Shown: positions 35,316 to 44,909, counted from the first letter of the stretch. The stretch is 64,000 nucleotides of DNA from Emticicia sp. CRIBPO (GCF_009905725.1 NZ_JAAAKV010000006.1:310001-374000), one strand, 5' to 3'. A program made the numbers and translations. Notes: generated by a model not told the origin, from the sequence alone.

Positions 35316-35634
35316 TTTAAAAAGAATTCATTTATATTAATATCAAATTACAAATTAACTATTCATTATCTCATTTATAACAAATTACTCAAGTATTTTC
35401 AACAAGTTTATTATCAGTATCTATCTCACTCCTTTTTGTCAATATCCTCTTTTTATTCATTTTGAAACACTTCTTCGTAGTGTAAAGAAACAATAAATTA
35501 TAAACCTTTCAAGCGATACACAATATATGGATATATTTGTTTAGCTGTGAATTTAAACTTTTGAGGAGAACATCTTTACTAAGAGAGGTTTTTGGACTTA
35601 ATTATTCATAAAAATCAATTTATGAACCATTTGA
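35316..35634. other. AT-rich non-coding right part of the inserted segment
   Basis: 319 bp of very AT-rich DNA between the CxxC lipoprotein start and repeat copy B. It must hold the promoter of the three-gene cassette. I see no open frame, att-like inverted repeat or recombinase remnant. Confidence 0.5.
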
Positions 35635-35790
35635 AACGCCCTGGCTGAATATTATTATGAATCGGCAAGACTAAATCAGAAAACGGGAGATAAAGTGACT
35701 GCAAAAACAGAAGCATTACAGGCTTTAAACCTTGCGACAACCGCGAAAGTCAATCTTCAAAAATTTAATCTTCTGGTAAGCAGCTTATAA
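35635..35790 (+). pseudogene. 156-bp direct repeat, copy B: orphan 3' end of the thioredoxin-fold gene
   Basis: The frame reads 'NALAEYYYESARLNQKTGDK' onward to 'KFNLLVSSL' and a TAA, but has no start or upstream part. It ends 4 bp before the stop codon of the convergent gldH gene. This tight fit suggests that copy B is the original gene end, cut off from its gene by the insertion. Confidence 0.85.
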
Positions 35791-35794
35791 TCTG

Positions 35795-36283
35795 CTATTT
35801 AACTTGCGGAGTAATTTCTATTCCTATGGAAAGAATATTGGTAAGTGGGTCAGGACGCATATTATGGCTAATGACCCATTTATATTTTCCGGGTTTCGGA
35901 AACCTGAAATCTTTATACTTGGGGGCCTGCATACGGTGATCAAAAATATCCCCCAGCCCATCTCCGAAAGGCTTTCCGGTTTTTTCTTCAAACAGGATAA
36001 CCTCATCCATTGAGCTGGAAACCACCTCACCCGAAGGCCCGGTAAGCACCTGGTTCAGATACAAATTATAGTAAGGATAAGAAATGGAGTTCCTCACCAG
36101 GTAATTCATCTCATAGACTTTAGAAATATCTTTGATCTCGAAGTTAAAAACCTCTTTTTTGGCAATCGCCCATTTCCCGTCTTTCAAATCCCGGATTTCC
36201 TTTACTTCCCCGTTGTTACTGGCACAGGAGAAAACAAAAAGAGACAAAAGAACAGGAATACTCAGAAGCCTGAAAAATTTCAT
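35795..36283 (-). CDS. gldH: Gliding motility lipoprotein GldH
   Basis: 162 residues with lipobox 'LFVFSC' (Cys19). The sequence 'NFEIKDISKVYEMNYLVRNS', 'YPYYNLYLNQ', 'DGLGDIFDHRM' and 'FPKPGKYKWVISHNMR' is characteristic of GldH. GldH is a membrane lipoprotein needed for gliding in Flavobacterium and is linked to the type IX secretion/gliding machinery. Its start codon overlaps the stop of the PSP1-domain gene (ATGA), the usual neighbour in Bacteroidota. Confidence 0.93.
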   Translation of the reverse strand: MKFFRLLSIPVLLSLFVFSCASNNGEVKEIRDLKDGKWAIAKKEVFNFEIKDISKVYEMNYLVRNSISYPYYNLYLNQVLTGPSGEVVSSSMDEVILFEEKTGKPFGDGLGDIFDHRMQAPKYKDFRFPKPGKYKWVISHNMRPDPLTNILSIGIEITPQVK

Positions 36284-37554
36284 TTCGGATTAGCGTTGTT
36301 GTTCGGGTTGTTATTATTCCGGTTGTTATTTCTGTTCCGGTTATGGCGTTTGTTCCGGTTCCCCGATTTATTACCACCAGCATTCTCAGCATTTCCGCCA
36401 CCACCTCCGCCGCCGGATCTTCTCTTGTCGGAGAACTTCTTATCCAGACGCTCAAGGTCATTATTGATACTCGAAGACTTAGACTGAGGAGCCACATCCA
36501 CCAATTGAACAAGGTTCTCCAATCCTACCGGCTTAAGGCCTTTCTGGTTCATCTTCTGGATCTCCACCACCTGTGAGCAGGCTATCGGATACCAGTTGGT
36601 TTCGTTAGGGTAACTGAACCACATGATTCTCCTGAAAATATCTGTTTTCTGGACGGTTGCTTCTCCCTTTTCGGTCAAAAGCGGCCTGTCTACTGAAGGA
36701 ATATCTTTGATGGCATCAATATAAGTTTCAAGCTCATAGTTCAGGCAACATTTCAATCTTCCGCATTGTCCTGATAACTTGGTCGGGTTGAGCGAAAGGT
36801 TCTGATAACGGGCCGCAGCCGTCGGAATGGCCTTAAAATCTGTAAGCCAGGTAGAGCAGCAAAGCTCTCTTCCGCATGATCCGATACCGCCGATCCTGGC
36901 CGCTTCCTGACGAAGGCTGATCTGACGCATCTCTACACGTATCTTGAATTCCCCTGCCAGCAACTTGATCAGTTCCCGGAAATCGACGCGGTCGTCTGCA
37001 GAATAATAAAACGTAGCTTTGGTATTGTCCGACTGGTATTCCACCTCAGAGAGTTTCATCTGGAGGCCCAGCTGCTTGGATATCTCCCTGGTGCGGTACA
37101 TCGTAGGCAAATCACGGTTGATCGCCTGTGAGTGTTTTTCGAGGTCTTTTTCGTTCGCAAGTCTCAGAATCGACAAGACTTCAGACCCATCCTGGATGTT
37201 TTTCTTGATCATCTGGAGCCTTACGAGCTCTCCCTGCAATGAAACCGTCCCGATATGATACCCTGAGGCCATCTCACAGACCACAAAATCACCGGTATAA
37301 AGTTCAAGATTGTGGACATTCCGGAAGTATTCTTTCCTGCCCCCTTTGAACTTGATTTCCACTACATTATATCGCATCGACTTCGGCGTTTCCATGTTGG
37401 AAAGCCAGTCAAAAGAATTCATTTTAGTACATCCACCACTGCCGCATCCACCTTTACTACTGCATCCGGCTACTGTGACGTGGTTGGATTTCTCTCCTAT
37501 ATTTACCGCCTTGATACTTCCGCACCCTCCCGACGAACATTGTCCACAACCCAT
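36280..37554 (-). CDS. PSP1-domain (RicT/YaaT-like) protein
   Basis: 424 residues. The N-terminus is rich in Cys-Gly ('MGCGQCSSGGCGS...GCSSKGGCGSGGC'), a likely metal or Fe-S binding tail. The PSP1 domain (about 60-330) shows 'YRTREISKQLGLQMKLSEVE', 'IGGIGSCGRELCCSTWL' and 'KLSGQCGRLKCCLNYE', the Cys pairs being the family hallmark. The C-terminal 45 residues are low-complexity Gly, Asn and Arg. Homologues include RicT, part of an Fe-S complex affecting RNase Y-dependent RNA processing in Bacillus. In Bacteroidota it is regularly linked to gldH, as here. Confidence 0.93.
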   Translation of the reverse strand: MGCGQCSSGGCGSIKAVNIGEKSNHVTVAGCSSKGGCGSGGCTKMNSFDWLSNMETPKSMRYNVVEIKFKGGRKEYFRNVHNLELYTGDFVVCEMASGYHIGTVSLQGELVRLQMIKKNIQDGSEVLSILRLANEKDLEKHSQAINRDLPTMYRTREISKQLGLQMKLSEVEYQSDNTKATFYYSADDRVDFRELIKLLAGEFKIRVEMRQISLRQEAARIGGIGSCGRELCCSTWLTDFKAIPTAAARYQNLSLNPTKLSGQCGRLKCCLNYELETYIDAIKDIPSVDRPLLTEKGEATVQKTDIFRRIMWFSYPNETNWYPIACSQVVEIQKMNQKGLKPVGLENLVQLVDVAPQSKSSSINNDLERLDKKFSDKRRSGGGGGGGNAENAGGNKSGNRNKRHNRNRNNNRNNNNPNNNANPK

Positions 37555-37628
37555 ATATATTTACAGAAAGAATAGTCTGATTTTAATTAAATTTTTCACA
37601 AAGCAAATACTTTGGAAAACAAATCTAA

Positions 37629-38918
37629 TCATTTATCAAAATACTTCATTAAATCTTTACCAATATCTTTTCGGAAGTAACTTCCCTTATACTTCACTTT
37701 TCTCGCCATTTTCTGCGATTTTTTCACCGCGGCAGTCATGGTGCGGGCCATCCCGGTCAGGGCGATCACACGTCCGCCGTTCGTAACAACGTTGTCTCCC
37801 TGGCTTTTAGTACCGGCATGAAACACCAGGCCGTCTTTCTCAGGATCAGGAATTTCCATCTTGTCTCCCTTACGGTAATCTTCCGGATAACCACCTGCCA
37901 CCACCATCGTGGTCACAGCAGATTTGGCATGAACGGCCAGTTTGAATTTGTCCAGTTTACCGTCAGCAGCAGCCTTGAAAAGCTTTACCAGATCCGATTT
38001 GATCCTCGGCAATACCACCTCTGTCTCAGGGTCTCCCATCCTGACGTTGTACTCAATCACCATCGGATTCCCGTTATCATTCATCAAACCGATAAAAATA
38101 AAACCGACATATTTGATGCCTTCTTCCTGCAAACCGTAAAGCGTAGGTTTCACCACCTTTTCTTCCACTTTAGCCAGGAACTCCGCATCCGCAAACGGAA
38201 CAGGGGAAACCGCCCCCATACCACCGGTATTCAGGCCTGTATCACCAACCCCGATTCTTTTATAGTCTTTCGCCTCCGGCAGTATCACATAATTTTTCCC
38301 GTCGGTCAATACAAACACAGAAAGCTCTATGCCGTGAAGGTATTGTTCTACCAGTACTTTACTACTGGCGTCTCCGAACTTGGCTTCAGCGAGCATTTCG
38401 TGCAAAGATTTTTTAGCCTCTGCCACATCTTCTGTGATGATCACACCCTTTCCTGCTGCCAGTCCGTCTGCTTTCAGTACATATGGGCCCTGCTGTGTTT
38501 CCAGGTATTTTAATCCTTCGTCAAGAGTGTCTTTCGTAAAAGTCTCTGAATAGGCCGTCGGAACGTTATATTTCTGCATGAAGGCTTTCGAAAAATCCTT
38601 ACTGCCTTCCAGCCTTGCTCCTGATGCATCAGGACCGATAATCCTGATCTTCTTTAATTTTTTATCTGTTTTGAAATAGTCTACGATACCTTTAACGAGT
38701 GGTTCTTCGGGACCTACAATTACCATGTCAATGGCATTTTCCAGCACAAAACTTCTGATCCCGGCAAAATCACTAACGGCCAGGTTAACATTCCGGGCTA
38801 TTTTTTCAGTTCCGGCATTTCCCGGAGCCACATACAATTGCCCGCAGCTTTTTGATTGTGCGACTTTCCAGGCAAAAGCGTGCTCTCTCCCTCCCGAACC
38901 TATGATGAGTATATTCAT
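37629..38918 (-). CDS. purD: Phosphoribosylamine-glycine ligase (GAR synthetase)
   Basis: 429 residues. The N-terminal 'MNILIIGSGGREHAFAWK', the ATP-grasp core 'YVLKADGLAAGKGVIITED' and 'DTGLNTGGMGAVSPVPF', and 'IEYNVRMGDPETEVVLPRI' are diagnostic for PurD. It joins phosphoribosylamine and glycine with ATP in the second step of purine synthesis, in the cytoplasm. Length is normal. It lies 74 bp upstream of the PSP1 gene on the same strand and may be co-transcribed with it and gldH. Confidence 0.97.
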   Translation of the reverse strand: MNILIIGSGGREHAFAWKVAQSKSCGQLYVAPGNAGTEKIARNVNLAVSDFAGIRSFVLENAIDMVIVGPEEPLVKGIVDYFKTDKKLKKIRIIGPDASGARLEGSKDFSKAFMQKYNVPTAYSETFTKDTLDEGLKYLETQQGPYVLKADGLAAGKGVIITEDVAEAKKSLHEMLAEAKFGDASSKVLVEQYLHGIELSVFVLTDGKNYVILPEAKDYKRIGVGDTGLNTGGMGAVSPVPFADAEFLAKVEEKVVKPTLYGLQEEGIKYVGFIFIGLMNDNGNPMVIEYNVRMGDPETEVVLPRIKSDLVKLFKAAADGKLDKFKLAVHAKSAVTTMVVAGGYPEDYRKGDKMEIPDPEKDGLVFHAGTKSQGDNVVTNGGRVIALTGMARTMTAAVKKSQKMARKVKYKGSYFRKDIGKDLMKYFDK

Positions 38919-39292
38919 TTTTTGCTAATGTTGAATTTGGGATGGACAACTGCCCGATCCCGCAATTATTATATATTAAATCTGATCTGCCTTTTCCGGA
39001 ATACTCACTCAAAAACGAGCCTTATGATCAAAAAACAAAGTCCTTTTTCCGTTCTCCTTTTTCCTTGTCTTCCGGATTACCCGCAAAAATACATCAGAAG
39101 GCTGGGTTTTGAAAGTATCTGATTTGAAGTATGCAAATTAGGGGCAACACTCAGGCCAATTATGACATGACAAGCCCCCTTTTCAAAGATAAAGTGCAGA
39201 AACCGGCTATAATTAGCCAAATACAAATCCTTCTTTGAAAAGTAAATTTTCCTGACTTAATTTGGGCTACAATAAAACCGGAAATATAATTG
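38919..39292. other. Intergenic region with nested inverted repeats
   Basis: 374 bp between divergent purD and the sugar kinase. CTTTTCAAAG (39179-39188) is mirrored by CTTTGAAAAG (39233-39242), with a smaller hairpin GGCTA/TAGCC (39205-39209, 39214-39218) between them. This could form a two-tier structure or an operator in front of the kinase gene. No open frame was recognised. Confidence 0.45.
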
Positions 39293-40648
39293 ATGCAAAA
39301 CGTTTGTGCCGTATTTGACATTGGGAAAACCAACAAGAAACTCCTCGCTTTTAATGAAAATTATGAAGTGGTTTTTGAAAAACAAACCAGGTTCGAAGAG
39401 TCTCTGGACGACGACGGCGATCCCTGTGACAACCTGATGGCACTGACAAAATGGATGACTGACGAGTTTGAATTACTGTCTTCACATCCTGATTTTGAGG
39501 TAAAAGCCCTTAATTTTTCGGCTTACGGTGCGAGCCTGGTACACCTGAACCACGAAGGCAAAGCCATTGCCCCGCTTTACAATTACCTGAAAAAATTTCC
39601 CGCCGCTCTTAAAAAGGAATTTCTAGAAAAGTATGGCCCCGCAGAGGATTTCTTTACCGATACAGCCTCTCCTGACTTAGGGATGTTGAATTCCGGTCTG
39701 CAGCTGTACTGGCTCAAAAAACAAAAGACTGAGATTTTCAAGCATTGCAAGTCTTCATTGCACCTGCCTCAATACCTGAGCTTTGTTTTCAGCCGGGAGG
39801 TTCATTCTGAACTTACCAGCCTGGGGTGTCATACCGCCCTCTGGGACTATTCAAAAAACAATTACCATCAGTGGGTAGAGCAGGAACATCTGCATTCCAT
39901 CAGCCAACCGCCTCAAAAATCTTCAACCATAGTTAAAAATGAAAGCCTTGCTGTCGGCGTGGGAATTCATGACAGCTCAGCAGCATTAGTGCCGTACCTG
40001 AAAACTGATCCGAAACCTTTTGTCCTGGTATCGACAGGCACCTGGTGTATCACCCTGAATCCGTTTAATCATTCACCGCTCACTTCCTCTTTACTTAAAA
40101 AGGATTGTCTGAATTATATCAGTTACGAAGGCAATCCTGTCAGGGCTTCGAGGCTTTTCTCAGGCAATGAACACGAAAGACAGGTAAAACACCTTTCAGA
40201 ATATTTCCAGAAACCGCTGGATTATTACACCACGGTAAAATTCGACTACAAAATCATTCAGCACCTGAGGAAAATACACAAACAGGCTATTCCCGAACAA
40301 ACCGAATTGGGAGAGTTGATGGACAGCCCCTTTGTCGAAAGAAATCTGAATACTTTCAGAAGTTTTGAAGAAGCTTATCACCAGTTTTTACTAGACCTCG
40401 TAGCCCAGCAGGTAGCCTCCATCCGTTTAACTTTTGACGTCAAAATCCCGAAAAGGATTTATGTGGATGGCGGATTCTCCAAAAATGAGATTTTTATGCA
40501 TTTACTGGCCGAGGCCTTCTTTAACATTGAAGTGTATGCTTCAGACCTTGCCCAGGCTTCCTCTCTGGGAGCAGCGATGGTCATCGCAGAACATTGGAAT
40601 ACACAGGAGTTTTCAGAAAAACATCTGAAGCTTAAAAGATATATCTGA
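39293..40648 (+). CDS. FGGY-family carbohydrate kinase
   Basis: 451 residues from the ATG at 39293 (a TTG directly before it is in frame). The ATP-binding start 'AVFDIGKTNKKLLAFN' (phosphate-1 loop), 'LNFSAYGASLVHL', 'VLVSTGTWCITLNPF' and the C-terminal 'RIYVDGGFSKNEIFMHLLAE' show the FGGY kinase fold. It phosphorylates a sugar or sugar alcohol (rhamnulose, fuculose, xylulose or similar); I cannot assign the substrate. A rhamnose link with the GH106 enzyme at 21 kb is possible. It is transcribed alone and ends in a strong terminator. Confidence 0.88.
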   Translation: MQNVCAVFDIGKTNKKLLAFNENYEVVFEKQTRFEESLDDDGDPCDNLMALTKWMTDEFELLSSHPDFEVKALNFSAYGASLVHLNHEGKAIAPLYNYLKKFPAALKKEFLEKYGPAEDFFTDTASPDLGMLNSGLQLYWLKKQKTEIFKHCKSSLHLPQYLSFVFSREVHSELTSLGCHTALWDYSKNNYHQWVEQEHLHSISQPPQKSSTIVKNESLAVGVGIHDSSAALVPYLKTDPKPFVLVSTGTWCITLNPFNHSPLTSSLLKKDCLNYISYEGNPVRASRLFSGNEHERQVKHLSEYFQKPLDYYTTVKFDYKIIQHLRKIHKQAIPEQTELGELMDSPFVERNLNTFRSFEEAYHQFLLDLVAQQVASIRLTFDVKIPKRIYVDGGFSKNEIFMHLLAEAFFNIEVYASDLAQASSLGAAMVIAEHWNTQEFSEKHLKLKRYI

Positions 40649-40655
40649 CTATTTT

Positions 40656-40694
40656 TTGTTGCTTCTCCGTTTCAAGAGAACTGAGAAGCAACAA
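40656..40694 (+). terminator. Terminator after the sugar kinase gene
   Basis: TTGTTGCTTCTC (40656-40667) pairs perfectly with GAGAAGCAACAA (40683-40694), 8 bp after the stop codon. The following bases are only partly T-rich. Confidence 0.75.
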
Positions 40695-40927
40695 TCTCTC
40701 ACAACTGCCAGCGATTGTCCGGCTCAAGCCAATACCCCCCCCTTCAAAACACTGATTCTTAGTAATTCCTGCCGTTTTCTGACTGAAAGTTAAATTATTT
40801 TTTTACATTTAAATGTTCCCTTCGCTTCACCGGCTGAATTTTAATATATACGCTCCACAGAAATCAAAAAAATACGATAAATATTTTTTTAGTCATGCTC
40901 AGATCCCGGAATAAAACAAAATTATAT

Positions 40928-40935
40928 TACATTTG
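40928..40935 (+). promoter_or_regulatory. Candidate -7 box for the cytochrome-type gene cluster
   Basis: TACATTTG matches TAnnTTTG and lies 54 bases before the preferred ATG at 40990. The rest of the 295-bp gap since the kinase terminator is AT-rich without other features. Confidence 0.45.
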
Positions 40936-40989
40936 TTCAGAAAAAAATCGAACGCTTATTCAACCTATAAATTTCAGCAGGCTACAAAA

Positions 40990-43320
40990 ATGACTTTTAG
41001 TATGATCAGACATACCATCAAACTATGCATCGCAGTTTCATTGGTAGGAGTGGCTTATTTCGCAAGCCAATGTACGCCTTCCTCTGCCGAAACCGGGTCT
41101 ATGCCCGACCAGGTAGATTACAATTATCATATCCGGCCGATATTGTCAGACAGGTGCTTCAAATGTCACGGACCAGATGCCAACAAGCGGGAAGCCAATC
41201 TCAGGCTGGACACCCCTGAAGGTGCTTTTGCAGCCCTTAAAGACAATCCGAAAGCCCACGCCATTGTGGCGGGCAAACCCAATGCATCGGAAGTATTTCT
41301 AAGAATTGTCACAGAAGACTCTACGCAGATGATGCCTCCGCCGGAATCCAATCTGAAACTGACCCAACACGAAATCAGGCTGATTGAAAAGTGGATCAAA
41401 CAGGGAGCAAAGTATAAACAGCACTGGGCATTTATCCCTCCGGTAAAACCAAAACAGCTGCCCGAAGCAGACAAGGATTGGGTCAGAAATGAGATCGATC
41501 ATTTTACGTATGCAGCGATGGATGCGAAAGGCCTTACACCCAATGAAGAGGCCGATAAAGAAACCCTGCTGAAAAGAGTAAGTTTTGATCTGACCGGTCT
41601 ACCTCCAAGCCTCGAAATGCAGGAGCGTTTTCTGAAAGACAATTCTGCCAACGCTTATGAGAAAATAGTAGACGAACTTCTGAAAAGTAAGCATTACGGC
41701 GAGAAAATGGCCATCTCATGGCTGGACATCGCCCGCTATGCCGACTCGCACGGATACCAGGACGACGGCCTCAGGACCATGTGGCCGTGGCGTGACTGGG
41801 TGATCCACGCTTTTAACTCCAATTATTCCTATGCCAAGTTTTTAAGCTGGCAGCTGGCCGGGGATCTGATGAAAAACCCCAGCAAGGAGATGCTTTTGGC
41901 TACCGGGTTTAACCGGAACCACAAAATCACCCAGGAAGGCGGGGTGATTGACGAGGAATACAGGGTAGAATATGTAACCGACAGGACCAATACTTTTGGT
42001 AAGTCGTTTCTGGCCCTCACGTTTGAGTGTGCCAAATGCCACGACCATAAATATGACCCGATTTCACATAAAGACTATTTCAGCACCTTCGCTTTCTTTA
42101 ACCAGGTGCCTGAAAAAGGCCTTTTCGGAACGATTGATGCGTCCTACGCCGATCCTCCGAACATGAAAATCACAGACGAGGACGTCAAATCGATTTTTAA
42201 GTTCATCAATAAAAAAGACACCACCAAACTTGAGGTAATGGTCATGAAAGACTCTTCTTTGGTGAGACCAACCTACGTCCTGAATCGTGGTAATTACGAC
42301 GATCACGGGGCTTTGGTGAGCTTTGGTTTACCGAAAAGTATCCTGCCGTTTGACACCACCAAGTTCGAGAAAAACAGGCTTGGCCTCGTGCACTGGATGC
42401 TGAACGATAAAAACCCGCTGACAGCACGGGTATATGTGAACCGCATCTGGGAGCAGTTTTTCGGAAGAGGCATCGTAAAAACCACCGGCGATTTCGGGAT
42501 GCAGGGTGAACTTCCGACCAATCCCGAACTGCTGGACTGGCTGGCGGTTGACTTCCGTGAACATCACTGGAATATCAAAAGACTTGTCAAACAAATGGTG
42601 TTGTCAGCCACTTATCGCCAGTCTTCCAAAATCACAGAAAAACATAAAAAGACCGACCCGGAAAATATTTACCTGGCCAGGGCTTCCAGACTGAGATTAC
42701 CTGCCGAAAATATCCGAGACCATGTCTTGTCTTCCTCAGGGCTCCTCAATGAAGAAATCGGCGGACCAAGTATCAAGCCTTATCAGCCGAAAGGCCTGTG
42801 GGAAGTGGCTACTTCGGGAAGGGGGTCCCTTTCAAAATATGTGCAGGACCACGACGGCGACCTTTACAGAAGGGGAATGTATGTGTTTATCAAACGGACC
42901 GTGCCGCCTCCGTCCATGCTGATCTTCGACGCCAGCAACCGCGACCAGTGTGAGGTGCAGCGTGGCCGTACCAGCACCCCGCTGCAGGCTCTGGCGATGA
43001 TGAACGACCCGCAGGTGATGGAAGCTTCAAGGGTGCTCGCAGAGGCTTTGATTACGGAAAACAGCAGCGATGATCAGAAGCTTGAAAGTGCCTTCAGGAA
43101 AATCATCTGCCGGAAACCTACATCCAAAGAATCCGGTATCCTGAAACAATACTTCACTTCGGAATCGGACTATTTCAAAAAGAACCCGAAAAAAGCAGAC
43201 AGTCTGTTGAAAATCGGGGAATTTAAAGGTAAGGACTTAAAAAATAAAACGGCTACCGCTGCCATGATGCAGACCATCCAGATGGTTTATAACATGGAAG
43301 AGGCCATTGTGAGAATCTGA
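40990..43320 (+). CDS. Planctomycete-type cytochrome C, DUF1549 and DUF1553 protein
   Basis: 776 residues from the ATG at 40990 ('MTFSMIRHTIKLCIAV'); an earlier in-frame TTG at 40933 overlaps the promoter box. A signal peptide ends in a possible lipobox (FASQC). PSCyt1 domain (about 35-125) with haem motif 'CFKCHGP'; DUF1549 (about 150-350) with a second haem-like motif 'CAKCHDHKYDP'; DUF1553 (about 440-700) with 'VNRIWEQFFGRGIV' and 'SNRDQCEVQRGRTSTPLQAL'. These proteins are typical of planctomycetes and also found in Cytophagales, nearly always followed by a DUF1501 gene as here. Their reaction is unknown; a periplasmic redox role linked to polysaccharide or sulfated-glycan use is often proposed. 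Confidence 0.92.
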   Translation: MTFSMIRHTIKLCIAVSLVGVAYFASQCTPSSAETGSMPDQVDYNYHIRPILSDRCFKCHGPDANKREANLRLDTPEGAFAALKDNPKAHAIVAGKPNASEVFLRIVTEDSTQMMPPPESNLKLTQHEIRLIEKWIKQGAKYKQHWAFIPPVKPKQLPEADKDWVRNEIDHFTYAAMDAKGLTPNEEADKETLLKRVSFDLTGLPPSLEMQERFLKDNSANAYEKIVDELLKSKHYGEKMAISWLDIARYADSHGYQDDGLRTMWPWRDWVIHAFNSNYSYAKFLSWQLAGDLMKNPSKEMLLATGFNRNHKITQEGGVIDEEYRVEYVTDRTNTFGKSFLALTFECAKCHDHKYDPISHKDYFSTFAFFNQVPEKGLFGTIDASYADPPNMKITDEDVKSIFKFINKKDTTKLEVMVMKDSSLVRPTYVLNRGNYDDHGALVSFGLPKSILPFDTTKFEKNRLGLVHWMLNDKNPLTARVYVNRIWEQFFGRGIVKTTGDFGMQGELPTNPELLDWLAVDFREHHWNIKRLVKQMVLSATYRQSSKITEKHKKTDPENIYLARASRLRLPAENIRDHVLSSSGLLNEEIGGPSIKPYQPKGLWEVATSGRGSLSKYVQDHDGDLYRRGMYVFIKRTVPPPSMLIFDASNRDQCEVQRGRTSTPLQALAMMNDPQVMEASRVLAEALITENSSDDQKLESAFRKIICRKPTSKESGILKQYFTSESDYFKKNPKKADSLLKIGEFKGKDLKNKTATAAMMQTIQMVYNMEEAIVRI

Positions 43321-43333
43321 AAATCAAGCCATC

Positions 43334-44791
43334 ATGGAAAACGAATTTTTAAAGAATAAACTCAACATTACCCGGAGACATTTCCTGGGTAAAACAGCGG
43401 TAGGCCTCGGATCTGCCGCCCTGGGATCATTACTTATCCCGGACCTTTTCAAAGGTTCAGCAGGTGATCTGGCCAGCGATCTGCCTTTGGGTCTGGCTCA
43501 TTTTGCCCCTAAGGCCAAAAGAGTCATTTATTTGTTTCAGAACGGTGCCCCGTCACAGCTGGAGAGCTTTGACTACAAGCCCATGCTCAATAAAATGGCC
43601 GGGGAAGACTTGCCGGAATCTATCCGGGGCGGACAAAGGCTGACCGGTATGACCGCCAGCCAGACCAAGTTTCCCTTGATAGGTTCTTATTTCGGATTCA
43701 AGCAATACGGTAAATCAGGAGCCTGGATCAGCGACCTGTTCCCGAATATCGGCAGCATTGCTGATGACATCTGTATCGTCAGAACCATGAATACCGAAGC
43801 CATCAACCATGACCCTGCCCTTACTTTTATGCAGACCGGTGCCCAGGTGGGCAACCGCCCGAGCATGGGAGCCTGGGTGAGCTACGGATTGGGCAGCGAA
43901 AACAAAAACCTTCCGGCATTCTGCGTACTGCTTTCGAGGGGAAGAGGCAACGGCCAGGGCGTTTATTCCAAACTCTGGACCAACGGCTTCCTGGATTCTA
44001 CCCACCAGGGGGTGGTGTTCAGCAGCGGAGAAGACCCTATTTTATACCTTAATGACGCCGAAGGCACAGACAAGGAAGCCCGCAGAAGAATGCTGGATAA
44101 ACTGGCGGAACTCAATCACGAAGGTTTTGAGAAAAGCGGAGATCCGGAAGTGCAGGCCAAAGTACAGCAGTATGAAATGGCTTACCGGATGCAGACAGCC
44201 GTGCCTGAATTAACCGACTTATCAAAAGAGCCTGATCATATCATTAAAATGTACGGTCCTGAGTGCCTCGTGCCGGGAACCTACGCCGCCAATGCCCTTC
44301 TGGCCAGGAAACTGTCGGAATCAGGGGTCCGCTTTGTACAATTGTATCACCAGGGCTGGGACCAGCACGGTAACCTGCCCGGCGAAATGCCGCTTCAGGC
44401 CCAGGATTCAGACAGACCGTCTGCGGCACTGATCAAAGACCTTAAACAAAGAGGACTGCTGGATGAAACACTGGTAATCTGGGGTGGTGAATTTGGCCGC
44501 ACCAACTATTGCCAGGGCAATTTCACAAAAGACAATTACGGACGTGACCACCACCCGAGGGCCTACAGCATCTGGATGGCCGGTGGTGGAGTAAAACCGG
44601 GTGTGGTATATGGTGAAACCGATGAATTCGGATATAACATTGTCAAAGATCCGGTGCATATCCATGATTTTCATGCCACCATTATGCACCTGATGGGCCT
44701 GAACCATGAACAGCTCACCTATAAACACCTGGGACGCCGATATCGTCTTACAGATGTGGCAGGAAAAGTCATTCCGGGTTTGATGGTGTAA
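43334..44791 (+). CDS. DUF1501 protein with Tat signal
   Basis: 485 residues. A twin-arginine signal 'ITRRHFLGKTAVGLGSAALG' starts at about residue 12, so the protein is exported folded. The DUF1501 domain has 'VIYLFQNGAPSQLESFDYKP', 'GAWVSYGLGSENKNLPAF', 'GWDQHGNLP' and 'IWGGEFGRT...HHPRAYSIWMAGG', which resemble the metal-binding residues of the alkaline phosphatase/sulfatase superfamily. It is 13 bp after the DUF1549/DUF1553 gene and forms an obligate-looking pair with it. Substrate not known. Confidence 0.93.
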   Translation: MENEFLKNKLNITRRHFLGKTAVGLGSAALGSLLIPDLFKGSAGDLASDLPLGLAHFAPKAKRVIYLFQNGAPSQLESFDYKPMLNKMAGEDLPESIRGGQRLTGMTASQTKFPLIGSYFGFKQYGKSGAWISDLFPNIGSIADDICIVRTMNTEAINHDPALTFMQTGAQVGNRPSMGAWVSYGLGSENKNLPAFCVLLSRGRGNGQGVYSKLWTNGFLDSTHQGVVFSSGEDPILYLNDAEGTDKEARRRMLDKLAELNHEGFEKSGDPEVQAKVQQYEMAYRMQTAVPELTDLSKEPDHIIKMYGPECLVPGTYAANALLARKLSESGVRFVQLYHQGWDQHGNLPGEMPLQAQDSDRPSAALIKDLKQRGLLDETLVIWGGEFGRTNYCQGNFTKDNYGRDHHPRAYSIWMAGGGVKPGVVYGETDEFGYNIVKDPVHIHDFHATIMHLMGLNHEQLTYKHLGRRYRLTDVAGKVIPGLMV

Positions 44792-44909
44792 GAAAATTGG
44801 AATGGATAGGCACCAAGGTAATTCTACCATTACACTTGTCTTTTGAAAAGATAAAACATTAACGCGTTCGGGCCGGGCCTGATCAAAACAAGATATTGAC
44901 AATCGTCTG

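Larger units (their letters stand above)
33150..35634. mobile_element. Putative inserted segment between the two 3'-end copies
   Basis: About 2.5 kb, visibly more AT-rich than both flanks, bounded by the 156-bp direct repeat. It carries three minus-strand genes (TolB-like propeller lipoprotein, NVEALA peptide, Cys-x-x-Cys lipoprotein) and no recombinase. The layout (gene end regenerated on one side, old gene end left on the other) is that of an element inserted into a gene's 3' end, but a recombination event between related strains would look the same. Confidence 0.5.

Noticed and set aside
33150-35634. Insertion sequence
   Set aside because: No transposase, terminal inverted repeats or short target duplication; the 156-bp flanking repeat is a gene end, not an IS end.
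37818-38513. 231-codon frame opposite purD
   Set aside because: It lies wholly on the other strand of a clear purD gene and its protein has no recognisable domain; it mirrors codon bias.
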